This document shows positions 46,082 to 58,852 of a DNA stretch of 64,000 nt, in pieces. The notes below the pieces were generated by a model, which worked only from the letters and a program-made list of their open reading frames with translations, ran no database searches and was not told where the DNA came from. The position numbers and the translations under genes are program-made. This DNA is from Pohlia nutans (lineage: Eukaryota > Streptophyta > Bryopsida > Bryales > Mniaceae). The first letter of the stretch is position 1. Each line of letters begins with the position of its first letter. The DNA lies in assembly GCA_022496805.1 (NCBI GenBank), contig CM040088.1:434001-498000 (forward strand). Reading direction: 5' to 3'.

Positions 46082-49000
46082 TCAGAGTAGGTTGGGATTC
46101 CCGAATGGATTGTTCTGATAGTTCCCAGGCTGTTGGTGTGATGCCAAGTACGGAGGTGATGCAGTTGCAGACGACTGGGGGCTTCCGGGAACCTCGAACG
46201 GGTTTCCTGAGCTTGTGCTGCGACTCCCTGACATCCGCGACAGTCGATGCTGTCTCGGTGTAGCCAAGGCTTGTTGTTGTTGCATCATGGCCATGGAAAC
46301 AGGGGCCCGAACAGGGGATGGTGGACTACCAAACATGTCGTCGAAGGGGTTTGTCACGGGCATCGGAGTAGCACCACTGAGGACCGTCGGTGGTAGATAT
46401 CTTCTCTGTATTGCGTCGTCGTATAAACTGTTTAACAATTGCTTATCAAAGCCAGACACCTGCATGTATGCATGCATGCACATAATAAAGGCTGGCGTTA
46501 GCGCAAACCGAAATGTATGTATGTAGCTGGAGATTAAACTCTAAAATATGTTGCTCGTCATTCCATTCACAAACGTGGAACTGCCTCGCGACTAAAACCA
46601 TGTTTACAGTATCAATTGCTAGTTTGAAAAGCCATGCGCAGAAAGAGTGTATCTCACCGAACAAACGCATGCAGACAACACTCATGAATGCAAATTAACC
46701 AAAGTGTAAGCATCCAATGAGAAGCTTTTAATCTCTCTTAAAAAGTTAATCATCACTATATACTTTTGCGGAGACGGGTGTACCCTTTTACTGGGTGGAG
46801 ATCTACTTCCAGCACAGCTCGCTTCGGAGACAAGAGCAAGCTCCCAACCCGTGACTTGCGGTGGTTGCGCTCCACCTGTAAGCACTGTAAGCACGTCAAA
46901 AATTATATTATATCATAGGTATTGGTTGCATCTCTTTGTATAAGCATATATTATTGTCTCCCCAAATTGGTGTAATAAAAAAAAACTAAAGTTTCAATTC
47001 CATTCATTCTCACACACGTTCACCCACTTTAAGACTTTTACATGTGCCATACCCGGTTGTCACGGTCACCATCTCAGGGCAAATAATTGATTTTTTGAAA
47101 AATTATTTTTCAACAAATGTCAAATTTTGTGAATGTTCTTAAAGATTCTATCTTTCACTTTATAAAATACAGTAAAATTATAGTAAATTAGAATGTTTTG
47201 AAGTAATAATTTTGAAAACATTTGGACTTCTCTCCTTATAATTATTGTTTCGCCGATCCTGACAAGTGACAACCGACTACAATACATATCACATATTCAC
47301 ATAGATTCTATATTTCTATTAACCATGAATGCTTACTTAGACAAATTTATATATATCGGAAGTACGTTTAAATTGAAGTTCATAATCCCCAGGACCGAAG
47401 GAGGCTTGAGTACTTAGATTCAATAATAACACAACGAACCCTGACCATATTACTAGGCAGTAAAGGGTTTAAGAAAGATGGTGAATTCTTGGTGATCACT
47501 TGCTAAATTGAAAAACCACTTGAAAGACTTGCTATAAACAGCAGGTTGGCAGTAATGTTTACTTCTAGGTACTCTAAATAGGTAGATTAGTGTTAGATAC
47601 ACTAATTTACATAAACATGTTGTAAGTTTTTACTATTGACCAATTTTTTTACCCTCTATATTGGTCAAGATGGGGATCTTTCAATAGTATTGAAAATCAA
47701 TGACTTTGGTAATTTTTTTTGTCGAGAGTAAAAATCTATAATATTTTCATAATCTTATAATTATCTAACACTAATCTACCTATTTAGTGTAGTGACTTGG
47801 ACAAAGTTCACTGTGTAGTTACCTGGCACGTAAAGCCCCAAATTGAAGGAATCTCTGTCAGTTTGCAAGCCTTCGTTCAGTTCCTGCACAGTGCACACCC
47901 AAGAGTCCAGCGGTTTCTCTAAGGTCGAGGCACCTAAAACCGATAACTTAAGCTACCTACACTATTTCTGGACCACCCATTAACAGGGTGATATTTTTCC
48001 CGGGTTGGAAGTTAGTTTTCGCGGAGAATGCAAATTTTTCCATGAATTATTTCCCAATATTAAAATTTGTACAATTTTTCAAAGTGAAAAGTACTTCAGG
48101 ACCCAAAACCGATCGCATGCTCTAATGTATAAATGAGGTACATCTTCCCTTTCAAAATCTAGAAATTAGGCCTGATCGGTTTTAGGTACCTGGTCGGGAA
48201 TGGGTGTCTCAACCTTATTCACATCAGAATTTATCGAGAAGACTGCGATCGGTAGTCAGAGAAATCAATGTATTGACGAAGTGCGTCACTCGTCTAATAA
48301 AAGCAGCTTCGGTTCAGGAGAACAAATGACGATGGATCGATGCCATGATAAACTGATAGTAAGGGGAATTTATTTATTATTCATTATTTATTGTTTTCGG
48401 GCCCCGGCCTCGCTCCGACCCGCCGGGTCCGTGGGGCGAGATCGAAAGGAATGGAATGGAAGGAACTGTTCATGTGACGGATGGGACTTGCCATGAGATC
48501 CTGTGCTGCAGATCGAGGTGGGACAAGGAACTCCTCAGGCATCGGCTGTACAGGAGGAATTCCTGCATCAGAGCCTGTATAACTTGAGCGGGGACTTGCA
48601 ATTGCCGCTGCCAAAACCTTGGGATGACGTTCGTCGTACTCCTGCCAGTGATGGAGCCAGATCTAGTGAGCTAGGGTACGGTACACGGGTGGTGACCGTC
48701 CCCAATGTTCAATGATTCCAGAAAGTCTGTCACCTCTGAGATTGATATCGTACGTACGTACTGTACTTAATTGCATCACAATAATAAACATTAATCTACA
48801 GACTGCTGTATACACGACGGAGGAGGATCGGAGATCTCGGAATATATATAATATATATATGTGTGTATGTACAGGTGTGTGTGATTTAGTCAAAAGCTAG
48901 CTAGGTCGATCATAATATGTATTTAACTTACTTAATATTCCGGTAGAGCACATACATACATACGTACATACATACATGTACAATGTCGATAGTCTTACCT

Positions 49001-52000
49001 CCGTTTTGCGGGGCGCATCTCGCACGTAGACTTCCATGGTGTACAAGAATGATTTTGGGGACTGCAAAATAACTCACTTTTTCGTTAGAGAGTGACTGCA
49101 AGCTTGCTTACACAGCTGATCGAATTATACCAGAGAGAGACCCGTGAGCTCCGAAATGGACTTTCATGGACGGCCGAACTGATCCTCATGTATGCGGCTC
49201 TCTCACAGCAAATCAATTAAATGTCTGCCAAATTATGTTCAAGGGGATTAATCTATGGCCTCTTCAACATACCAGTGGGTGTCACAATTGGAGATTGGCT
49301 TGGTCAAGGGAATAATCAATTATTCGAACTGTAGTGAATCCTTCAAAGCTGTCAGTAGAAGAGTCTACAAAATTAGCGGCAAATAGAGTCACTTCCTCTC
49401 AACCAGCAACCAATGTCTTGCCGAGGCTTGAGCGAGGTGTATTATATACTAGATTAAATTATTTATTCGTGAGGTGGCTAGCTCTCTAGGTTCACATAGG
49501 AGTCCTTCTTCATTCAAGAACTGGTAACTATTCCCAATAACCCGTCTTGACATAAATAATTAATTATTTTACGAGTCTAGCTAGCAACATATATATATGC
49601 AAGAGGCATATCGAACCTGCTCCAGAACAGGAAATTGAAAATTGCGTGCGAAGCCCAAGCTTTGGCACATCTCATAGAACTCCTCCAGTCTTGCGCCCTG
49701 CACGCAAAATAAAACCTTCCCTTCGTCATTTGATTTGTGGAACTTAACTGTCTACATTAATTACAACAGTCGGATCGGATTGTTTGCTTAACAACTCCCG
49801 AATGGACTAGTTAGTTACAGTGTGCAATACCAACAATTTAGCCAGTGAGAGGATTAATTGACTGTTCTCTCATAGTCGACGTACTGTGGTACTAACTCAA
49901 CTCGAGTCATTTATTAAACGTTCACTACAGGGAAGGGGTACACGTGGTTTTTCATTCCATATCAAGTTGAGTGAAATCGCGCCTCTTCTCATTGTGGCAG
50001 AGGAGGTGAGTGCGGAACGTCAGACGTACAGCCTGACAAGCAATCCATGCACCTCCAGTTCACAGTGTCAGAGCCGGTGAGCGAGAACTGAGAAGCGAGG
50101 ATTCTCAGGAATGAGAAAGGAATGAGAAACGATGGGTTAGGCTTGTAGTGGTTGAATGATTACACAGGCAAGCTTCATTTCCACTACGTAACACAAGCAA
50201 GCAAGCATTGCCCAACTTTAGTCAGACTTCATTGACTAATTTCTGTCAAGAAACCTGAAGCATAGCTCTTTTGTAGATTTCCAAAGCTTTTACTGCATGC
50301 GGTCGGGTCATCTCAAAGAACTGCAAACCCAACCACAAGTGTAAGCTATTTAATTTGTAATTGCAAGGACTTAATACTGTATGGACAATCTAGCAATGTT
50401 AGTACTAGAGAATGCATGCAGCATCATAAAGCCAACCCTGTGTCTCACTGTATGTGTCTGTGTGTGTGTGTAACAAGAATCGATCTGTGACTGTAGTCAT
50501 ATATGTGTGCATGAATTGTGTACAAGTATAGAACAGGCTCTGTAGTGCTACTTAAGATAAGTGCACACATATGTACAGTACGTTCCTAACCATTCCCTGA
50601 CCTTGTCTACCAGATTAATGATACCGTCATTGATAGCACGGTAAAGCTTAAAACTCTCCTTCAGACACTGCACACAAAGAAGTCTGCACATTATTTACGC
50701 TTCCATCTTCTGAACCGGAATGCATTAAGGTAGAAGTACCAATAACCAATAAAATAATATTTTTTAACATGAAAAATGTTGAAGCTTCAGTGATGAGATC
50801 GTTTTCTTTCGTAGAGAAACACACATAGAGAATGGTAATTTTTTCAAAACTTTTCTCAAAATTAAATCTTTTAAAGAAAATTAAGTGAAATGTCCATTGA
50901 ACCCATGATTAAATATTATGTGTTCACCTATAACCAACAACAATGAGATCAATTCTTGAACATAAAGCTCCCAATAAGGTTGCGCCATGTGGCGGCTCTT
51001 GATTGGCTAGCAATGTGTTGGCTTTTGGGTAACATTGTGTTGGTTTTTGGGTCCATGAAATGCAACTTCTAAGAATTTTACAGATTAGTTATAGGCTATG
51101 GGTACCTCTATCTTATTTATTGAGAGATCAAAGACTTTCTAAAATACAAGCACAGACTTGTAAATGTATATATAATGTGTATATATAATGTATGTATGCA
51201 TGCATGCAACATATTTAATTATCCAACAGGGCTCTAAAGATTGCAGTCTTTTGAAATTGACTTTATTAATGAGACAATATTATGCATAGTTACCAAGCTC
51301 AGGGCTGCTTGAATGACGTAATTCGTGATGGCTGCTCCCTCGGGCTGCAAAAACATGTGCGGACCGGTATGTACTAAGTTCATCTACTTCGTGTAAGTTG
51401 AATGAGCTTGGTTGTGTAAATTAACAATCCAAACTCTTGCAATGATCCAGCTAGTTCTGTAATTAAGTCACCTCAATAAGTGAGGTGCAGATTGCTCGAT
51501 TCAATCAGTGAGAGAGTTTAAAAGAAAATTGAGGTGTAAGATGATCTCTTTCAAGTTTATCATGATTGAGGAGGCAATGATGCTAAAACCGCATATCAAA
51601 ATTATAATTATAATGCGTACAGTAGTGGCTATCCCTGCGGGCCGGGAACTCATGCAAGGCAAAATTAAGGAAGTGTACCACGCAGCTTGTGAGTCGGTGC
51701 AGAAGCTGTTGCAAAGCGGGCAGTTGCTCCAACAGTTCCTCAGTATCCAGCTCCCTTGTCCGGCTGTGGTTCTGCCATGCACCTTTCATCACAACACCAA
51801 ATAAGAAAAGGACTGGTAGTCTGCAGTGATGGGATAAGCCACCAAGACCTCCAACTGAATGCGCATAATTATCAATTACCTAAGTATCTATCTGGATTAA
51901 GAGCATCTCCACCAGCAACTCTGAATTGCATTTTCAACGTCATCCAAAAATTACAGGGCATACCATGTCGTTCCCCACCAAAAGATGTCATTCAATTAGA

Positions 52001-55000
52001 CTTTGAAAATAGAAAGTAAGCCAAGTCTCACAAGTCACTACGCATGAATTTTGCAATCATGATGCACATGCAATCAATTAAGAAGAGAAGATACACTAGC
52101 TTGAGTCATTTTGAGGGCCTTGAACTACTGACTTGTTAGTTCACTTGTATTCAATGTCCCATTCCAAATAAGTTGTTGACCAACCCATACACTGTATCCA
52201 TTTTTCCAGAGTCAGAGAGCTATCAAGAGTGTTGGTGGAGATGCTCCAAGGAAAGCATAGTCAAGACATCGAGCTTACAAATTAATAATCATAGAGAAAT
52301 GTCACGAGAAATTAAATTAATGCATCAATGCAGTTGAATACTTGAATATATGCACATGCACACACACACATGCATTCAGAGCAGATAGAAGCTAACCGCA
52401 ATGCGCTCAGCTTCAATGTCATACTTCAAAACACGACAACATTCAAGCCTTTCTTCCAGGTAAAGAGCATATGTTCGCACCCATGCTGAGTAGTCCCATG
52501 CTGCACAAATCCTTCACCATCTGTCAGCTTCTTCACATTCAAACCAATCAAGGACTTCTGTACTACTGGTAACAGCAATAATTCATTTAATATCAGCTGC
52601 AGTGATTGATTCACTAAGTTGCTCTTCTCAAGCTCATAAATAGCAGACGTACTTAATTGTGGGTGCCATGACCACTTTAATATACCATGGTTATTGTTTT
52701 AATTTAGTATATAAATACTTTTATTTTTTTATTTGTATTTATTTATATTTATATACACATACAATCATACATATACACACAAATTTATATGATTTGTGCG
52801 TGTCCATAACATAATAGAGTAGTTCAATGGAGCCCCCTTTTAATTGAAAACTGAATTGAAAGAGGATCTTCAATTAGATCCACTTTTCTAAGTAATGAGG
52901 GAATTATGTCATTTGAATTCTATGAACTGGGGGACTATCATATCATTGCCATGTACACATAGTTTGTAATTGTAAATAGACTGTGATCCCATTGCAAAAG
53001 GGGATGGCTCCCATTGCTCTATTGTGCTATGTCCTGGCCCGGTTGCACACGAAGCATACCACTGGGACTTGAGTCGTCCTTGAAATTGGAGAGGTTGAGG
53101 ACTTGTCCTCGGTTATGGGCATAATTGAGAAGCTCATCACGGAAAGTGGGGTCTCCTTCCCTGAGTATTCTGTGAATCACCATCATGGACTTCAAAGCTA
53201 CCTGCCCAAACATAAAATCACCAGGTGCCACCATATATTATTCTGAGAATTAATTAAAGCCAATAAATTTAACAGGCCAGGAACTTGTATGTTACTGATA
53301 CAGACTTACAGAGTATATGTGCACCACGAGGGCACGAGGCTGTCAAAGGATATTAATTCTCTTGATAGAAAGTCTCTGTTACTTCATGAATTCAATTCCG
53401 GGGGTATACCTGAACTGGAGACTTTCATTTAATTTCTTCGTTTCACACTCGGCCAATCTATTAATTATTTACTTCTCTTTTCTTGAAGTGGTTGAGAGGA
53501 GAGCCTGATAGCTAGAGAGGGGAGATTGATTGAATGAATTATGTACCGTCCATGTATGAGTTTTGGCAATTCGCTTGGCTAGGGCATGGATGCAATACGC
53601 CACATCTGCACGCGGCCTTGATGATGATGTTGCCAAAAAGATACCTGCCACAGTCCACCACCACCACGCACCTCACTCCTATCACTCACACATACTCTCA
53701 CACTGTACAAGGTAAATGACCTAATATTATTATTGTCTGAATAAGCATTCATGCTTCCCATTATTAATCTCTCTTATGTTTGTTGACCATGGAAATTAGG
53801 AGGATAAATTCTACATTCCCTTAGCTTGTACTCCTTCCGTCCCACAAAAAACCATGTATTGGTATTGACTTAAATTTTGTCCGAAAATAAAACCATGGTT
53901 TCCGGTTGTACTCATATATTCACCGCTGGAAATTAAGCTTCGTGTGCGCTTGATAATTGTTTCTAAGCAATATAGACAATCTGGCACCTTAATCCATGGA
54001 TTTTGACCATGTTGATCATGGATTCTTCATTATTGTCATGGATTTAGGTCATGTATACACTCTCTAGCAATCAAAATACTCTATTTGTAATGCACTTGAT
54101 TTATAATGCATCACAGTCAACATACTCCTTCTGTAATCATGAGATTAAGCTTAATCCATGAATTTCAGTGAAAACAAGGCCTTTTTGCGAGATGGAGAGA
54201 ATATATATTTTTTGAACACCCAATGAATACATTTATGGATTTTTAAAGTGTTGACTATAAGTTTATCCAGCGATTCTCATGTTCATGAGGTGTAAAATTA
54301 TAGGTAAGAATCTAGAGGGGTCAGTTTTAGGTAAGGGACACAATCAGATCACTTGTCTTCCTCATTAATCACAGAAAAACTTGGAGAAGAAATTAGATGC
54401 CACCGTCTGTGACAAATATACTTGTCTATAAATCATATTTAATATATAATTGATAGGCAAGCATGTTTGGGAGAAAAGCAACTGCTCACTTTTTACATGC
54501 TTCTCTTTTGGTGGGCACTCCACATGACTGGTTGCTTTCACTAATGCAATGTCAAGGTCCTGCAAAATCCAGTATTTTTGGGATGAAGGATTTATATGTA
54601 CATAATTTAAAGCAGTTTGACTCAAAGAACGAAGAGTTTGACGCTTGAGCATCTCAGGGTCCTCAAATACTGTGAATCTGAGTGTCACGATCGATCTTAT
54701 CACAGGGAGATAAATATTACTCATGATCACGTGTTCTAAGGGTTAAAGCACATTATTACTGTAATGAATACAGGAGATAAAATTTAATTTGTAAACCAAC
54801 TTGAATACAGTGTGATCCCAATCAATCATCCGGTCCAATGTTGTGTTACAAATCATGGACGAGAATTATCAATCTCACAGTTGATGAACAGGAAGGTCGA
54901 GAAAGATAGCCAGGGCTGCAGTTAATAATTAATTAATTAAATAATGGAGACTTGGCACTCATGATCACGTGTTCTGAAGATCGATACTGTTCTTTCAACA

Positions 55001-55117
55001 ATGAAGGTTTTTGGGTACGGTTAGTACCTTGTAATCACTGTTGATAGTGGCAATGCCCACTTTTGTACCATCCTTGATAGAACCGATAATTTTGCGGAAG
55101 CTCCGTGAGCTGCTCAT
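46082..55117 (-). CDS. ANTH-domain clathrin assembly protein (AP180/CALM family)
   Basis: Adaptor that binds PI(4,5)P2 and clathrin at the plasma membrane or trans-Golgi during vesicle budding. Fifteen exons on -: 55117-55028, 54559-54490, 53644-53547, 53201-53060, 52500-52397, 51771-51682, 51344-51294, 50667-50602, 50320-50255, 49697-49617, 49061-48999, 48641-48492, 47883-47823, 46875-46784, 46459-46082. Phases agree and give 533 codons plus TGA. The ANTH domain fills about residues 1-280. It includes the lipid-binding [14 protein letters not shown] (K-X9-K-X-K-H), [66 protein letters not shown] and [20 protein letters not shown]. The tail has TGWELALV and three NPF motifs (NPFDD, NPFEV, NPFGN) for EH-domain proteins. 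Intron 12 uses a GC donor. MITEs sit in introns 5 and 12. Intact. Confidence 0.93.
47922..48215. mobile_element. 294-bp MITE derived from the pogo-like element
   Basis: Its left end AGGTCGAGGCACCTAAAACC equals the left end of the 26556-31137 element. Its right end complement, AGGTTGAGACACCCATTCCC, matches that element's right end. TA flanks both ends (47920-47921, 48216-48217). It lies in intron 12 of the ANTH gene, only ~40 bp upstream of the exon 13 acceptor. Confidence 0.82.
51901..52246. mobile_element. MITE with GAGCATCTCCACCA termini in ANTH intron 5
   Basis: GAGCATCTCCACCAGCAACT at 51901 and TTGGTGGAGATGCTC ending at 52246 are inverted complements. GAGCATCTCCA termini are widespread in plant hAT-like MITEs. 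Confidence 0.7.
53829..53915. repeat. Stowaway-like fragment in ANTH intron 2
   Basis: TACTCCTTCCGTCCCAC is a Stowaway-type end; a second, convincing end was not found. Possibly truncated. Confidence 0.35.
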
Positions 55118-55889
55118 CCCTAGCCTGATTTTCATGCACTCTTTTGGAGTTCCTCAAATGTCAAAAGCCAAGTAGCAAAATTAATGCTTGTTGAGGAGGT
55201 GCCTATGATGCCACCTCCGTCAGCATTTCCGCATGGACCGCAATAGTCGCTCTCAAGAAGAGAGCTCTGTAGCATAACTTTTTTCATATATGAAACAATA
55301 AATAGGAGTTTGAAGTCTTCATCTTGATCTGTTCATCAGGATCGTACAGATCATATCAATGAGCTGCACTGATTTGAAGTATGTGGAAAGATAGAGGATT
55401 GATTTCTCTTACTTACATTCTTCAGTTGATGTATTAGCAAGCTTGAGTAAGGAGGAAAAACTCCAGAACCCTAATAAGTTCAGATGTGTTTTGTACCATA
55501 CCTCATCTATTATATTAAATACACTGTCACGACCCCGTCACGAAATCGGTCACGTTTTCATCCGAGTTTTACATCCACCAATTATCATCCAATATCTTAT
55601 CATACATCATTTTCATCCATTTTCATTCGTTTGCCTATTTTGTAAACTATTTTCATCTATAATCACGTTTTTCAATTTCTTTCAATCAACATTCTTTGCA
55701 ATGGAGTCCATGTTTTTTGATCATGTTTATTTGGTTTTGTGTTGCATTGCAACACGAGATTTACTAGTATACACGTATGTATGTATGTATGTCTGTATGG
55801 ACACTCAATCATGTAAAAATTGTCAAGCAAAGCTAACTAAACTATTTGCTACCATTTTGTCCAAGTGAGAATGAAAATCATATTTTTTG
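55118..55889. promoter_or_regulatory. Presumed promoter and 5' region of the ANTH gene
   Basis: The region upstream of the minus-strand ATG at 55117. No TATA box or other element stands out. A (TATG)n run lies at 55776-55792. Confidence 0.3.
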
Positions 55890-57423
55890 TTAACCCCTAC
55901 AAGGCGACCTCACCCCCTCAAAATTTGGCAGTTTTGCAAAGATGCATCACAAAATGCAATCTAGAGGGATATTTTGCACAAAATGTATGAATAAAAGTTG
56001 TATATTATAAACTTTAGATTCTATATAGGGTACATTCACAGTATAACGACCCAAGGAAATTGTAACAAGTGATTAATTTAACGGATTATAAAGCAATAAT
56101 CTTATCATTTGAATTGATAATGCAATATAAATTAGTAACTGCATATATTATATGTCATTCTACAATATACTAAAGTTTGATGATGTTTGAAAAGTTATTG
56201 GTACTCCAAAATGACTAAAATATGATTGTAACGAGTTGTTAATAACGACTAAAATGTGCTAAAATGTTCATAATATGCCGCAAAATGTCCTTAAATTTTT
56301 CTAACATGTACATAAATTGAAGATATATTTTTCTAAGCACTCATCAAGAGTCGTTAGATTTTTGCGGGGTTGGCTTGTTATATTGTGAATGCACCTATCC
56401 ATACGGTTAGATTTGCAACTGCTACCACCAATATTTTTGTATAAATTTTAAAACTTGAAATTGAAAATTCTTTTGTAAATTGATTATAAAGAAGATATTG
56501 ACAATTTGTACATGAAATTTGTTGTGATTGGTTGAAATGTAACACTATGAGTGTAATGATTTTTGAAGATTTTTTGGTTGCTTAAATCCTAAACGTTCTC
56601 ACCCCTGTCCAAATTGGGCAGTTTTGCAAAGATGCATTATAAAATGCAACTAAGAGAGATATTTTGAACTTGATGTACCAATAAAAGTTGTACATTATGA
56701 ATTCTAGATTCTATCTATATGGTTAAATATACGATCATTGCTATCACTAATAGTTTTGTATGAAATTTGAAACTTGAAATTCAAAACAATTTAATTTGTA
56801 ATTTGATTACAAATAAGATATTGACAATTTGTGGATGAAATTTTTTGTGATGGGTTGAAATGCAATACTCTAAGTGTAGTGATTTTTGGAGATTTTTTGG
56901 TTTCTTAATTTTATGAGTTGACTTTTTCAAAAGCACTTTTAGACTAAAATCTTCAAAAAATTTGGTGAAACACTACAACATGAATGAGGCATAAAAGTTT
57001 CACAAATCATCAATTTTCTAATCGGATCACACATGCATGACTCTAACTTCCCATAAAAAATTCTAGTAAAAAATTCACACTGCAAAAATGCATGACGGAT
57101 GAGAAAACAAAGTTTGCTTCTAATATACATCATGCAAAATATGTATGGTTAGGCAGTTAAGGGCTAATTTTATGAGTTGACTTTTAAGAGCACTTTTATA
57201 CTAAAATCTTCAAAATTTTGGGTGAATCACTTCAACATGAAATGAGGCATGAAAATTTCACAAATCATCCCCTTTTTAATCGGATCACACATGTATAAAG
57301 CTAACTTTCCATAAAATATATAATAAAAAATTTAGGCTGCAAAAAAATCAATGACGGGTGAGAAAACTGTGTTTGATTTTGTACATCGTCCACTTTCTAG
57401 ATGGTGGGACATTTAGGGGTTAA
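55890..57423. mobile_element. TTAACCC-family TIR element, 1.5 kb, with a nested MITE
   Basis: The left end is TTAACCCCTACAAGG and the right end CATTTAGGGGTTAA. The interior has internal duplications: GGCAGTTTTGCAAAGATGCA at 55929 and 56619, and TTTTATGAGTTGACTTTT at 56911 and 57170 with ~200 bp of similarity after each. A MITE is inserted at 56029-56396. Confidence 0.6.
56029..56396. mobile_element. GGTGCATTCA MITE, copy A
   Basis: The left end GGTACATTCACAGTATAAC and right end complement AGGTGCATTCACAATATAAC are TIRs. The interior (AATTGATAATGCAATATAAA, GCACTCATCAAGAGTC) matches copy B in DRC4 intron 8 in the same orientation. Confidence 0.78.
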
Positions 57424-58852
57424 CTTCAAATGTGTTAACAGAAACATAATCAATAGGATGTTACATAGCAAGTAACTATGCGAAACTTGTGGAGGGAAAC
57501 ACATTCAATAAAATATCCTCCTAAACAAATACTACGGATGTGGGTATGTCTTCACTGAGCAAGTGTTTGGTAGTGTGCTCCTTTAGGCGCGCACTCATAT
57601 GTGGGCGCACTCATATGTGGGTTACAACCCAAAGGTGATGTTTGTTGTATGCCGGGGTTGTATGATGTTTGAATGGGTAAATGACGCATGCACATCTCTA
57701 CAGTGAACATCAAGCTCCATCTATACGAAACAACTCCATTACAATCATTAAAGCCCCCTACTTTTATAGCACTTATAGCAGCAACAACTCCAACAAGTGC
57801 AGTAACAAATATAAAATAAATAATACCAAAAGGTTTTTTGCATGGTATGGTTCATCACAATGAAGAAATCTAGAGTTGTGCAATATCATGGCTTTTGGTG
57901 CACATTGTGCATTTTTATGTAAAAAACTAACTTTCAATTGAATTTAAAAATTATGTAGCAATGAGATAATTAAAAATGACGTGAATCAATGTTTAAAATT
58001 AGGCACGTATTACCCATAAAATAAAATCTCAGTTTGTCAAAATGATTTACCATGAAGATTTAAGTATCAAAACCCCCATTCCAATAACAATTTGATCAAT
58101 TTATGATCACAATTTGAATGTAAATATAGTCCATGTTTGATTCTATGGTTGAATTTATTTAAGTAAACCCACCTACAAATTTTCTTTCTCAAAGCACGTT
58201 CATAAAAGAAATCCATCAAAAAAGTTTTTTTTTAAAAGAAGCAATTCCATGATACCAAAAATAATACATTTAAAAAAAAATTAAAACCCAAAAAATTTGA
58301 AAAAAATCAAAACAATTCTTTCTTCACATATTTGAACATTAGAAGAATTTATAGCTCAAAATTCCATTCACATCCCTCCTCGCATCTCTCTTTTTCCATC
58401 TCTTTTAGAATTTACAAGTGCACTTTTGCACTACAATGAGGCACTAGTTTTTTACATAAAAATTAATTCAGATTACATATATCTATACAAATACCCTAGG
58501 ATGCTACTTCAATACAAGTATAAAACGTACAATTAAACTTGAGTGATATTAGTTGGTACAACAATGCTAAAAGAGTTGGAACTTTAAGAAATAGGAGGAA
58601 TTTAAGCGTTTAGAAACCATAAACATGTTATAACTAGAAGAAATCCTTCCAATGTCATTTAGAACAGCTAATTAACCTTAAAATAACTAGGTTTACCAAA
58701 AACAAATCAAGAAAAACCTATTACTTTTCAAAAGAATCTATAATAACATCAATTACCATTTTCAATCTAGTGAAACAACTCATTTTACAATTTGTAATTA
58801 CTCCTTTTAACGTTTGTCTAAGCTCCAAAAAGAGTAAAAGAAAAACTACATC
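57424..58852. other. Intergenic DNA 3' of DRC4
   Basis: AT-rich, low complexity in places, with ACTCATATGTGGG duplicated at 57591-57621. No gene, RNA or TIR element recognised. Confidence 0.45.

Noticed and set aside
53534..53719. Plus-strand open frame overlapping ANTH exon 3
   Set aside because: It is the complement of a conserved ANTH exon.
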